Shown here piece after piece: positions 17,657 to 26,525 of a DNA stretch of 64,000 nt. The stretch lies in contig NZ_JAAKGT010000001.1 in the NCBI RefSeq assembly GCF_011043625.1, forward strand, positions 1 to 64,000, written 5' to 3'. Under the pieces are notes generated by a model, which saw only the letters and a list, made by a program, of their open reading frames with translations, made no database searches and had not been told where the DNA came from. A program made the position numbers and the translations under genes. The stretch is from Caulobacter sp. 602-2. Lineage in GTDB: Bacteria > Pseudomonadota > Alphaproteobacteria > Caulobacterales > Caulobacteraceae. The stretch's first letter is position 1. The number at the start of each line of letters is the position of its first letter.

Positions 17657-17798
17657 AAGGGGCGCGGCAACATGAAGGTCGATCCGGCCGGCGAAATTTC
17701 GTATGTGAGGGCCAATCTTCGGCGTCGGCGTCCCGCCGGCGCCGTTTTCGCGCCCGACAGGCCGGTCCGCGCCCTGGCGCTTCGATCCCAGTAGAAGA

Positions 17799-18818
17799 AT
17801 GACCCAGTTCCAACCGCATAGATTTTCCGTCGCGCCGATGATGGACTGGAGCGACCGCCACTGCCGGTCGCTGCATCGCGTGCTGTCGTCGCGGGCTCTG
17901 CTGTATTCGGAGATGGTCACCACCGGCGCGGTGCTGCACGGCGATCGCGAGCGGCTGCTGGGCTATGCGAGCGACCAGCATCCGGTGGCGCTGCAGCTTG
18001 GCGGCTCCGAGCCGGCCGACCTGGCCGTCGCCGCCCGCATCGGCGAGGACTACGGCTACGACGAGATCAACCTCAATGTCGGCTGCCCGTCCGATCGCGT
18101 GCAGAGTGGCCGGTTCGGCGCCTGCCTGATGCGCGAGCCTGACCTAGTAGCCGAGTGCATGGCCGCCATGGCGCACGCCGTGAAGGTTCCGGTGACGGTC
18201 AAGTGCCGCATCGGCGTCGACGACCAGGATCCGGAAGAGGCCCTGTTCACCCTGGTCGACCGTTGCGTCGCCGCCGGCGTCACTACCTTCATCGTCCATG
18301 CCCGCAAGGCCTGGCTGCAGGGCCTGTCGCCGAAGGAAAACCGCGACGTGCCGCCGCTGGACTATCCGCTGGTCTATCGACTCAAGCGCGAGCGGCCGGA
18401 CTTGACCATTTCGATCAACGGCGGCGTGCCCAGCGTCGACGCGGCGCTGGAGCACCTGCAGCACGTCGACGGCGTCATGCTGGGCCGCGCGGCCTATCAC
18501 GAGGCGGGCCTGCTGGGCGCGGTCGATCGCCGGGTGTTCGGCCTCGACCTTCCCGACGTGACGCCCTTCGAGGCCGTCGAGCGCTATCGCCCCTACATCC
18601 AGGCCAACCTGGCCGAGGGCTGGCGGCTGGCCGGGATTACCCGCCACATGCTGGGCCTGTTCCACGGCCTGCCGGGCGCGCGCGCCTGGCGCCGCATCCT
18701 CACGGTCGAGGGCGTGGCCGAGGGTGCCGGGATCGAGGTCGTCGACAAGGCCCTGGAGGCCGTCCGTCGGGCCGTCGAGGAGCGCGAGCAGCGGGCCGTG
18801 GAGGCCGCGGCGAGCTGA
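17799..18818 (+). CDS. dusA: tRNA-dihydrouridine(20/20a) synthase DusA
   Basis: A 339-aa FMN enzyme that reduces uridine in the tRNA D-loop. The N-terminus HRFSVAPMMDWSDRHCR is a DusA signature, NLNVGCPSDRVQSGRFGACLM carries the catalytic Cys96, and the phosphate-binding end of the TIM barrel is at SINGGVPSVDAAL and GVMLGRAAYHE. Length is normal for DusA. It appears to be a single-gene unit and a housekeeping gene on the edge of the accessory locus. Confidence 0.95.
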   Translation: MTQFQPHRFSVAPMMDWSDRHCRSLHRVLSSRALLYSEMVTTGAVLHGDRERLLGYASDQHPVALQLGGSEPADLAVAARIGEDYGYDEINLNVGCPSDRVQSGRFGACLMREPDLVAECMAAMAHAVKVPVTVKCRIGVDDQDPEEALFTLVDRCVAAGVTTFIVHARKAWLQGLSPKENRDVPPLDYPLVYRLKRERPDLTISINGGVPSVDAALEHLQHVDGVMLGRAAYHEAGLLGAVDRRVFGLDLPDVTPFEAVERYRPYIQANLAEGWRLAGITRHMLGLFHGLPGARAWRRILTVEGVAEGAGIEVVDKALEAVRRAVEEREQRAVEAAAS

Positions 18819-18894
18819 GCCATGGGAACTGTCAAGCCTTCATAAGGGTTTGCGGCCCTAGAGGACGCCTCGAGCACTTCAAGGGACACGCAAG

Positions 18895-19566
18895 ATGAAG
18901 ACGGGACTTTTCGCGACGACGGTGATGGCGGCGCTGCTTGCGGCCGCCGGCGCCCAAGCCCAGGACGGCGGCAACTTCGCGGTCGGCGCCAATGTCGGTA
19001 CGCCCGGCCTCGGCGTCGAAGCCCAGTTTCGCCTGAACGACAGCCTGGTGGTCCGCGGCGGCGGCGACTGGCTCGACTTCGACCACGACGAGACCTACGG
19101 CGACGTCGCCTATAAGGGCAAGGTCAAGTCCAAGACCGCCGGGGTCTTCCTCGACTGGCACCCGATGCAGGGCGGCTTCTTCGTCTCGGGCGGCAGCTAT
19201 TTCGGCAAGCGCAAGCTGAACCTGGCCGGCACGCCGACCCGCGACACCGAGATCGGCGGCGTCACCTTCACGCCCGCCCAGATCGGCACCATCACCGGCG
19301 ACGTCGAACTGTCGGACGCCCAGCCGTTCGTCGGCCTGGGCTGGGACAACACCTTCACCCGCGACGGCGCCTGGGGCTTCCGGGCCATGGCCGGCGTGTC
19401 GTTCAGCGACAGCCCGAAGGTTGATCTGACCGCCTCGGGCGGCACGCTGTCCAACGACCCTACCTTCCAGCAGCGCCTGCGCGAGGAAGAGGCCGAGGTC
19501 CGCGACGACGCCAAGGACTTCAAGTACTTCCCGGTGGCGCAGGTCGGCGTGACCTACCGGTTCTAA
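18895..19566 (+). CDS. Outer-membrane beta-barrel protein
   Basis: A 223-aa protein with a clear signal peptide (1-22, ending AQAQ) and a pattern of amphipathic strands (FAVGANVGTPGLGVEAQFRLND, SLVVRGGGDWLDFD), ending VAQVGVTYRF as small barrels do. Its spacing suggests an 8-10-strand barrel of the OmpA/OmpW size class, but no family is certain. Near the C-terminus lies a charged stretch (REEEAEVRDDAKDFK), probably a periplasmic turn. The gene stands alone and a REP-like repeat follows it. Confidence 0.7.
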   Translation: MKTGLFATTVMAALLAAAGAQAQDGGNFAVGANVGTPGLGVEAQFRLNDSLVVRGGGDWLDFDHDETYGDVAYKGKVKSKTAGVFLDWHPMQGGFFVSGGSYFGKRKLNLAGTPTRDTEIGGVTFTPAQIGTITGDVELSDAQPFVGLGWDNTFTRDGAWGFRAMAGVSFSDSPKVDLTASGGTLSNDPTFQQRLREEEAEVRDDAKDFKYFPVAQVGVTYRF

Positions 19567-19580
19567 CGCCCCTCAAGCTC

Positions 19581-19718
19581 GTCATCCCGGAAAGCCCGCA
19601 GGGCTTATCCGGGACCCAGGGGATTGGGCGCCGAGCTTGGGTTCACCGCCTCCCAGTGGCCGATGCGACGCGGCGGCCCCTGGGGCCCGGCTCTGCGCTT
19701 CGCTCCGGCCGGGATGAC
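19581..19718. repeat. REP-like inverted repeat between convergent genes
   Basis: The element opens with GTCATCCCGG (19581-19590) and its arms close at GGGATGAC (19711-19718). The motif CGGGACCCAGGG inside is shared with the element at about 50573-50671. Lying between the barrel gene and ybaK, which converge, it may act as a bidirectional terminator. Confidence 0.6.
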
Positions 19719-19729
19719 GACGAGTTGGG

Positions 19730-20203
19730 TTAAGCCACCAGGGCGGCCCGGATCGCTCCTGCCGCCGCCATCGCGTCGGCGGGCGCCAGCAGCACCTGCA
19801 GCCCCCGCTGGCCGCCGTTGATGTAGACGCGGTCCAGCACGAAGGCCTCGTCCTCGATGGCGGTGGGAACCTTCTTGCGCTGGCCGAACGGGCTGACCCC
19901 GCCCACCTTGAAGCCGGTCAGGCGCTCGGCGTCGGCCGGCTTCATCATGGCGGCGGCCTTGCCGCCGAAGGCCGCCGCCAGCTTCTTCATGCTCACTTCG
20001 CGGTCGGACGGCACGATCACGCAGACCGGCTTGCCGTCGACCTGGGCCATCAGGGTCTTGAGCACCCGGCCCGGATCCACGCCCAGGGCCTCGGCGGCCT
20101 GAAGCCCCACGCGCTCGGCGTTGGGGTCGTAGTCGTAGGTCGCCACCTCGAAGGCGACGCCGGCCTTGGAAAGCGCCAGGGTGGCGGGCGTGCTCTTGGA
20201 CAT
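19730..20203 (-). CDS. ybaK: Cys-tRNA(Pro)/Cys-tRNA(Cys) deacylase YbaK
   Basis: A 157-aa trans-editing enzyme that hydrolyses Cys mis-charged on tRNA(Pro). Family landmarks are VATYDYDPNAERVGLQAAEALG, the catalytic Lys in VFKTL-like RVLKTLMAQVDG, and the GGVSPFGQRKKVP motif. Start ATG 20203 (MSKSTPATLAL) gives the family length; in-frame sequence upstream belongs to the divergent promoter region. The gene faces the aminotransferase gene across about 110 nt. Confidence 0.92.
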   Translation of the reverse strand: MSKSTPATLALSKAGVAFEVATYDYDPNAERVGLQAAEALGVDPGRVLKTLMAQVDGKPVCVIVPSDREVSMKKLAAAFGGKAAAMMKPADAERLTGFKVGGVSPFGQRKKVPTAIEDEAFVLDRVYINGGQRGLQVLLAPADAMAAAGAIRAALVA

Positions 20204-20312
20204 CTGACTTCCCCTCGACCGCTTGCCGGCCCTCGACTGCGCGCCGGTTGATGGCGCAAAGCCGAGAACCGGTCTAGCAGTCGCTCGCAGTTTTCCGACG
20301 GACCGCCCCACG

Positions 20313-21458
20313 ATGACCCGCGCCGAGATCGAACCCTTCCACGCCATCGGCATCAGCCGCCTGGCGCACCAGCTGAAGGGGGAGGGCGCGCAGATCATCC
20401 ACATGGAGTTCGGCCAACCCTCGACCGGCGCGCCCGCGCCCGCCATCGCCCGCGCCCACCAGGTGCTCGACAGCGACGGCATGGGCTACTGGGAGAGCCC
20501 GGCGCTCAAGGCGCGCATCGCCCGCCACTATCAGGAGACCTACGGCGTCGCCCTCGAGGCCGAGCAGGTGATCCTGACCTGCGGCGCCTCGCCGGCCCTG
20601 GTGCTGGCGCTGTCCAGCGCCTTCACGCCCGGCGACCGCATCGCCCTGGCGAGGCCCGGCTACGTGGCCTACCGCAACAGCCTCAAGGCTCTTCACCTGA
20701 CGCCGGTGGAGATCGCCTGCGGTCCCGAGAGCCGCTACCAGCTGACCGCCCAGGCCCTGGCGGCGCTGGACCCGGCCCCGGCCGGGGTGATCATCGCCAG
20801 CCCGGCCAATCCCACCGGCACGATCATTCCGCCGGAGGAGCTGGCGGCGATCGCCGAGGTCTGCCGCGAGCGCGGGATCCGCATCGTCTCCGACGAGATC
20901 TATCACGGCCTGTCCTATGTCGGCCCCACGCACTCGATGCTGGAGTTCGAGCCGACGGCGCTGATCGTCAACAGCTTCTCCAAGTACTTCAGCATGGTCG
21001 GCTGGCGTCTGGGCTGGCTGGTCGCGCCGGCCGACCTTGTCGCCCGCGCCCGCGCCTTCGTCGGCAACCTGTTCCTGACCGCCCCCTCGCTCAGCCAGCA
21101 CGCGGGCCTGGCCGCCATGGACGCCCGCGAGGAGCTGGAGGGCCATGTCGCCGTCTACCGCGCCAACCGCCAGCTGCTGCTCGACGCCCTGCCGTCGCTG
21201 GGCCTGACGGCCATCGCCCCGCCCGACGGCGCCTTCTACATCTGGGCCGATATCGGCCACCTGACCGACGACAGCCTGGCCTTCTGCGAGCGCCTGCTGC
21301 GCGAGACGGGGGTGGCCACCGCGCCGGGCCTGGATTTCGATCCGGTCGAGGGCCGCCGCTTCATCCGCTTCAGTTTCGCGGTCTCGACGCAAGAGGTGCG
21401 CGAAGCGCTCGAACGCATTCAACCGTGGTTTGCAGCTCAGGCGCAAAATTCCAGATAA
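20313..21458 (+). CDS. PLP-dependent class I/II aminotransferase
   Basis: A 381-aa fold-type I aminotransferase. The PLP Schiff-base lysine is Lys224 in NSFSKYFSMVGWRLGW, with Asp194 in SDEIYHG binding the pyridine nitrogen and SPANPTGT as the substrate/phosphate loop. The C-terminal FIRFSFA carries the carboxylate-binding Arg. It resembles aspartate/aromatic-type transaminases, but specificity is not deducible. Start ATG 20313 gives a normal N-terminus; the frame is open 90 nt further upstream. Confidence 0.9.
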   Translation: MTRAEIEPFHAIGISRLAHQLKGEGAQIIHMEFGQPSTGAPAPAIARAHQVLDSDGMGYWESPALKARIARHYQETYGVALEAEQVILTCGASPALVLALSSAFTPGDRIALARPGYVAYRNSLKALHLTPVEIACGPESRYQLTAQALAALDPAPAGVIIASPANPTGTIIPPEELAAIAEVCRERGIRIVSDEIYHGLSYVGPTHSMLEFEPTALIVNSFSKYFSMVGWRLGWLVAPADLVARARAFVGNLFLTAPSLSQHAGLAAMDAREELEGHVAVYRANRQLLLDALPSLGLTAIAPPDGAFYIWADIGHLTDDSLAFCERLLRETGVATAPGLDFDPVEGRRFIRFSFAVSTQEVREALERIQPWFAAQAQNSR

Positions 21459-21462
21459 TGCG

Positions 21463-21490
21463 TTGACTATCCATTATGTGAGAATAAAGC
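21463..21490 (+). promoter_or_regulatory. Possible promoter before the PcRGLX/YetA-like gene
   Basis: TTGACT at 21463-21468 resembles a -35 box and is followed by an A/T-rich segment with AATAAAG near 21483-21489. The -10 match is poor. It lies just after the aminotransferase stop in otherwise GC-rich DNA. Confidence 0.3.
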
Positions 21491-21572
21491 TGCGCCCGTT
21501 CCGGTGATGAAAGGGTGGCGACGGCTGCTCGCGCGGCGTCTCGACCGCCCCGGTACGGGAGGGCGCACCGCC

Positions 21573-24338
21573 ATGGATCCTTTCAATCGTCGCGATTTCC
21601 TGCGCACCGCCGCCCTGGCCGGCGCCGTCGCCCCGATCGCCGCTCAATCCGCTCAGGCCGCCCAGGCCGCGCCGCAGACCCCGCTTGGCGCGGACGGCGT
21701 CCGCTGGCTCGACGATGTTCCCCCCGCGGCTCACGAGGGGCAGACCTTCGGCCTGCCTTGGCCGCGCGGAGCCCTGAAGGGCAAGACCGCCCTTACCGTC
21801 GCGAGCTCCGACGGCCAGATCGTGCCCGTCCAGACCTGGCCGCTGGCCTATTGGCCCGACGGTTCGCTGAAGTGGACCGGTCACGCCATCCCCGCCGACG
21901 CCGGACGCGCGCCCTTCCTCAAGGTCGTTCCCGGCAAGCCCGCCGCGCCGGCCGCCGGCGTCTCGGTGCGCGAGACCGCCGACGCGGTCGAGATCATCAG
22001 CGGCGAGCAGTCCTGGACGATCCCGCGCAAGGGCGCCGACATTATCGCCCGCGCCGCCGTGGCCGGCCGCGAGACGGTCCGCAACGTGCGCCTGGTGGCC
22101 CTGACCCAGGACAAGCCCGACTTCGAGAGCGGCCCGGTCACCGAGACCCGCTTCGAGGGCGAGATCGAAAGCCTGGTCGTCGAGCAGAAGGGCCCCGTCC
22201 GCGCGGTGGTGAAGCTGGAAGGCAAGCACCGCGGCGCGGGCCGCGCATGGCTGCCCTTCACCCTGCGCCTCTACGTTTATGCCGGCGGCCGCTCGCTGCG
22301 GATCATGCACAGCTTCGTCTTCGACGGCGACGAGAACCGCGACTTCATCCGGGGCCTGGGCCTCGTCGGCCAGGCGCCGATGACCGACCCGCTGTATGAC
22401 CGCCACGTGCGCTTCGCTGGCGAGAACGACGGCGTCTGGGGCGAGGGGATTCGCCCGCTCACCGGCCTGCGCCGCGATCCGGGCAAGGCCTGGCGCGACG
22501 CCCAGGTCGCCGGCCAGAAGACCCCGGGGCTGGAGGGCATGGCGCCCACCGTCTCCAAGCGGCTGGACCTGATCCCGGCCTGGGGCGACTTCACCCTCAG
22601 CCAGCCCAATTCCGACGGCTTTGCGATCAAGAAGCGCACCAAGCCGGGTCACGGCTGGATCGACGCCATCACCAGCGGCCGAGCGACGGGCCTGGGCTAT
22701 ATCGGCGGGGCCAGCGGGGGCGTGGCCTTCGCCATGACCGATTTCTGGAAGCGTTGCCCCACGCGCCTGGATATCCGCAACGCCCACACCGAAACGGCCG
22801 AGTTCACCGTCTGGCTGTGGTCGCCGGACGCGCCGGCCATGGACCTGCGCTTCTACCACGACGGCATGGGCATGAACGATCACCCGGCCGAGCGTGAAGG
22901 CCTGGAGATCACCTACGAGGACTACGAAAAGAACTGGGGGCGCCCGCTGGGCATCGCCCGCACCAACGAGATCACGCTCTGGGCTCTGCCCACGACGCCC
23001 TCGCGCCCCGACTTCGCGGCCATGGCCGGCCGCCTGCGGCAGACCCCGCGCCTGATCGCCACGCCCGCCCGCCTGAAGGCGGCGCAGGTGTTCGGCGACT
23101 GGAGCCTGGTCGATCGCTCCACCCCGACCCGCCGCGCGCTGGAAGACCAGAACGATGGCCTGCTGGCGTTCTACATGCTCGATGTCGAGCAGCACCGTTG
23201 GTACGGCTTCTGGAACCACGGCGACGTCATGCACACCTATGACAGCGACCGTCACGTCTGGCGCTACGACATCGGCGGCTTCGCCTGGGCCAATTCCGAG
23301 CTGTCGCCGGACCTGTGGCTGTGGCTGTCGTTCGTGCGCTCGGGCCGCGCCGACGTCTTCCGCCTGGCCGAGGCCATGACCCGGCATACCGGCGAGGTCG
23401 ATGTCTGCCATATCGGCCCCTACCGGGGCCTGGGCACGCGGCATGGCGTGCAGCACTGGGCCGACAGCTCCAAGCAGCCGCGCGTCTCCAACGCCGCCTA
23501 CCGCCGCTACTACTACTACCTGACCGCCGACGAGCGGGTGGGCGACCTGATGCACGCCCTGATCGACTCCGACGAGAGCCTGACCCGCGTCGACATCGGC
23601 CGCAAGCTGCCGGGCGCCCAGCCCTCGCGGCCGCCGGGCGTGGTCGACATGGGCTTCGGCACCAGCTGGAGCGCCTTCGCCGCGGCCTGGCTCACCGAGT
23701 GGGAGCGTACGGGCGACAGGCGCTGGCGCGACCGCATCGTGGCCGGCATGGACACTATCGCGGCCATGAAGCAGCAGTGGTTCGCTGGCGGCACGGATTT
23801 CGACCTGAAGACCGGCAAGTTCCTGGGCAAGGGCGAAACCGTCAGCGTCTCGCACCTCAACGCCGTGTTCGGCGCGGTCGAGGTGCATTCCGAGTTGTTC
23901 CAGCTGATCGACAATCCGCGCTATCGCGAGGCCTGGCTGGACTACTGCCAGTTCTACAACGCCTCGGATGCGGAATTCCGGGCCAAGACCGGCGCGCCGG
24001 CCAAGGGCCGCAACCTCAAGGAAGGCCATTCGCGCCTGACCGCCTACGCCGCCTTCCACCGCAAGGACCCGGCCCTGGCCCAGCGAGCCTGGCGCGAATA
24101 CTTCAGCGGCGACGCCGGCCTCGGCGTCGGCACGATCGCCACCAAGCGCCGCGTCGACGGCCCGGCCGTCATCGAGCCGATGGAGGAGATCCCGCGCATC
24201 TCGACCAACGCCTCCTCGCAATGGGGCCTGGCCACGATCCAGAACCTGGCCCTGATCGGCGACGTCCTGGAAGAAGCCCGCGCCAACCTGCCCGCCGCCG
24301 GCAAGCGCGGCCAGGACCTGGGCAAGGACACGTTCTAA
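21573..24338 (+). CDS. Tat-signal PcRGLX/YetA-like protein (rhamnogalacturonan-lyase-like)
   Basis: A 921-aa exported protein. The Tat signal is MDPFNRRDFLRTAALAGA, so ATG 21573 is preferred to the ATG at 21504. The N-terminal region has the family pattern TFGLPWPRGALKGKTALTV and LAYWPDGSLKW (about 50-110), typical of the RIFT-barrel domain of PcRGLX/YetA proteins, which include an exo-rhamnogalacturonan lyase. The remainder looks like an alpha/alpha-toroid with Trp/His/Tyr-rich helices (MLDVEQHRWYGFWNHGDVMHTYD). It is consistent with cleavage of a pectic side chain; activity is inferred only from the family. It is monocistronic. Confidence 0.7.
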   Translation: MDPFNRRDFLRTAALAGAVAPIAAQSAQAAQAAPQTPLGADGVRWLDDVPPAAHEGQTFGLPWPRGALKGKTALTVASSDGQIVPVQTWPLAYWPDGSLKWTGHAIPADAGRAPFLKVVPGKPAAPAAGVSVRETADAVEIISGEQSWTIPRKGADIIARAAVAGRETVRNVRLVALTQDKPDFESGPVTETRFEGEIESLVVEQKGPVRAVVKLEGKHRGAGRAWLPFTLRLYVYAGGRSLRIMHSFVFDGDENRDFIRGLGLVGQAPMTDPLYDRHVRFAGENDGVWGEGIRPLTGLRRDPGKAWRDAQVAGQKTPGLEGMAPTVSKRLDLIPAWGDFTLSQPNSDGFAIKKRTKPGHGWIDAITSGRATGLGYIGGASGGVAFAMTDFWKRCPTRLDIRNAHTETAEFTVWLWSPDAPAMDLRFYHDGMGMNDHPAEREGLEITYEDYEKNWGRPLGIARTNEITLWALPTTPSRPDFAAMAGRLRQTPRLIATPARLKAAQVFGDWSLVDRSTPTRRALEDQNDGLLAFYMLDVEQHRWYGFWNHGDVMHTYDSDRHVWRYDIGGFAWANSELSPDLWLWLSFVRSGRADVFRLAEAMTRHTGEVDVCHIGPYRGLGTRHGVQHWADSSKQPRVSNAAYRRYYYYLTADERVGDLMHALIDSDESLTRVDIGRKLPGAQPSRPPGVVDMGFGTSWSAFAAAWLTEWERTGDRRWRDRIVAGMDTIAAMKQQWFAGGTDFDLKTGKFLGKGETVSVSHLNAVFGAVEVHSELFQLIDNPRYREAWLDYCQFYNASDAEFRAKTGAPAKGRNLKEGHSRLTAYAAFHRKDPALAQRAWREYFSGDAGLGVGTIATKRRVDGPAVIEPMEEIPRISTNASSQWGLATIQNLALIGDVLEEARANLPAAGKRGQDLGKDTF

Positions 24339-24485
24339 CCAGGAACCTCCCCCTCTTGGGGGGAGGCGCCGCCAACAGATCCTCCCCCTCTGGGGGAGGT
24401 GGCCCGGAGGACCGGAGGGGGCCAGCGCCGGCGCCGCGATCAGCCCTCAAGGAACCTCCCCCCGTGGGGGAGGTTCCAGAAACCG
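24339..24485. repeat. Tandem hairpin repeat between convergent genes
   Basis: Three variants of a CCTCCCCC...GGGGGAGG hairpin occur at about 24346-24366, 24383-24400 and 24456-24476. They fill the gap between the convergent PcRGLX-like and histidine-kinase genes and may serve as a bidirectional terminator or REP cluster. Confidence 0.6.
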
Positions 24486-26525
24486 CTACTCGGCCGCTTC
24501 CAGCATCGCCGGCGGCTCGCGGGTTCCGCCGCGCTGGGCGGCCAGCGGCAGGCGGACCTGGGCCATCAGGCCTTCGCCGGTGTTGGACAGGCGGATCTCG
24601 CCGCCGTGGGCGCGGACGGTGGTGCGCGAGGTGGCCAGGCCCAGGCCGACGCCCTGCTTGGTCGAGGTGCGGGCCGCCACGCTGCGGTAGAAGGGCGTGA
24701 ACACGCGGCCCAGTTCGTCCTCGCTCATGCCGGGGCCGCGGTCGCGGATCTCGGTCACGGCCTCGTCGGCGTCGACATAGAGGCGCACCCGGGCGCTGTC
24801 GCCGTACTTGACGGCGTTGTCGACGAGGTTGGTGAACACCCGCTGCAGGCCCAGCACGTCGATCTCGACCTGCGGCGCGGCGCCGGCTTCGAGCACCACG
24901 TCGCCGCCGGTGATCTCGGCGTCGTCGACCACGCATTCGATCAGCGAGCGCAGGTCGACATGCTGGCGGGCGCCGGCCTCGGCGTTCTCGCGCATGAAGG
25001 CCAGCACCGAATTGATCATCGCCTCCATCTGGTCGATGTCCTGGCCGATCTCGCGGCGCAGGGCGGGCGAGGCGCGCTCGAGCCGGAAGCGCATGCGGGT
25101 CAGCGGCGTGCGCAGGTCGTGCGAGATGGCCCCGATCATCGCCGTGCGGTCGTTGATGAACCGGGTCAGGCGGGCCTGCATCTGGTTGAAGGCGCGGGCG
25201 GCGCGGCCGATCTCGGCCGGGCCGTGGGCGGCCAGCACCGGCGAGGACGGGTCGCGGCCCAGGGCCTCGGCGGCGTCGGCGAAGCCGGCCAGCGGCGCGA
25301 CCAGGCGGCGGGCGAAGAGATAGCCGACCGGCCCGACGATGGCGAACGAGACCAGGAACCACAGCAGCACGCGGCGCTGCCAGCTGTTGGGGAAGCCCTC
25401 GGGCTTGGGCTGCAGGGTCACCCAGCGACCGTCGGCCACGCGCAGGGCGGCCACGAAGTCGCCCTCGATATAGGGCGCGGGCGCCAGGCCGAAGAGGCCG
25501 CGCGCGACGGGGGCGGGCAGGGCGCGGCCCTGCGGCTGGGGCTTGGCCTCGGCGACGACCGGCCTGGACGCCGCGGCCGGGGCCGCCAGATGCGGGGCGG
25601 CGGCGACCGTCTCGACCACGGGGCGGGCCCGGGGAGTCAGCGTCGGCGGCGCGACGACGGCATGGGTCGTCATCGGCTCGGGCGCGGGCGGCGCGGGGGC
25701 CGCGACCGGTTCGGCAGGCTCGGAGACGGCCACGAAGGTCGAGGTGCGGAAGGGCGCGGTGAACAGCGGATCGGACGACAGCCGCGGCGCCAGGCGCGGG
25801 ATCACCCGCGGCGGCCCCGCCATCGCCTGGCCGGCGCCGTCGGGGCGACCCGGCGCGCCCTGGAAGGCCTGGCCGGGCCGTCCCGACGGTCGCGCGTCGC
25901 CGATCACGCCGCCCGGCGGACGGTAGTCGGCCCGCGTCGCGCCCTGCGGTCCGCGGCCCGGACGCCAGGTCCCGCCCGACATCGGAACGTTGGGAACGGC
26001 GTTGACCGGGAAGCCGACCGAGCCTGGGCCCACCGACGGCCGCACGCCCGGGGCCGGGCGCGGGAACCCGCCGGGGCCGGCCATCGGCTGGGCCTGCGCG
26101 TAGGAGGTGAACAGGAAGGTCAGCGGCGAGGGGCCTGCCTCGGCCCGCTGGCGCGCGACGCCGGCGCCGGCGAACGGCGGCGGGGCGTAGAACAGCAGGC
26201 GCACGTCGTCCGGATCGGCGTTCAGAAGACGCGCCAGATCGGCGCTGGAGCGCTCCGAGGCGACCCAGCCGGGGCTGTTGAGGCTGGGCGGTTCGTCCTC
26301 GAGCGTGCGCACCAGCGGGCGGCTGGCGGCGGTGTCGATGGCGGCGCCCTTCAGGCCGGCGGCGATGTCGGCCAGGCTGTGCTGCTCGGGCGGCTTGGGC
26401 GGCAGCAGCAGGGTCAGCGCCATGGTCGCCAGCTGGGCCACGACCAGGCTGCCGACCAGCAGGCAGACGATGCGCAGGGCGATCGGCGCGTCGGGGCGGC
26501 GAAGCTGGGCGATCAGGCGCTTCAT
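24486..26525 (-). CDS. Sensor histidine kinase with long Pro/Ala-rich periplasmic region
   Basis: A 679-aa EnvZ/OmpR-type kinase. TM1 is about 17-41 and TM2 about 386-406, followed by HAMP (to about 455), H-box with His469 in ISHDLRTPLTRMR, N-box NLVDNAVKYG (566-575), and G-boxes RDRGPGM and QGVGLGLA. The periplasmic part is about 340 residues, and 110-345 is strikingly rich in Pro, Ala and Gly, so probably disordered; a folded patch (APYIEGDFVAALRVADGRWVTL) precedes TM2. Start ATG 26525 overlaps the response-regulator stop as ATGA. Signal and target are unknown. Confidence 0.9.
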   Translation of the reverse strand: MKRLIAQLRRPDAPIALRIVCLLVGSLVVAQLATMALTLLLPPKPPEQHSLADIAAGLKGAAIDTAASRPLVRTLEDEPPSLNSPGWVASERSSADLARLLNADPDDVRLLFYAPPPFAGAGVARQRAEAGPSPLTFLFTSYAQAQPMAGPGGFPRPAPGVRPSVGPGSVGFPVNAVPNVPMSGGTWRPGRGPQGATRADYRPPGGVIGDARPSGRPGQAFQGAPGRPDGAGQAMAGPPRVIPRLAPRLSSDPLFTAPFRTSTFVAVSEPAEPVAAPAPPAPEPMTTHAVVAPPTLTPRARPVVETVAAAPHLAAPAAASRPVVAEAKPQPQGRALPAPVARGLFGLAPAPYIEGDFVAALRVADGRWVTLQPKPEGFPNSWQRRVLLWFLVSFAIVGPVGYLFARRLVAPLAGFADAAEALGRDPSSPVLAAHGPAEIGRAARAFNQMQARLTRFINDRTAMIGAISHDLRTPLTRMRFRLERASPALRREIGQDIDQMEAMINSVLAFMRENAEAGARQHVDLRSLIECVVDDAEITGGDVVLEAGAAPQVEIDVLGLQRVFTNLVDNAVKYGDSARVRLYVDADEAVTEIRDRGPGMSEDELGRVFTPFYRSVAARTSTKQGVGLGLATSRTTVRAHGGEIRLSNTGEGLMAQVRLPLAAQRGGTREPPAMLEAAE

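Noticed and set aside
21474..24221. 915-codon frame opposite the PcRGLX-like gene
   Set aside because: Same reason: shadow composition against a gene with signal peptide and family motifs.
24339..24485. Repeated hairpins as a CRISPR array
   Set aside because: The units are palindromic, unevenly spaced and only three; there are no cas genes.
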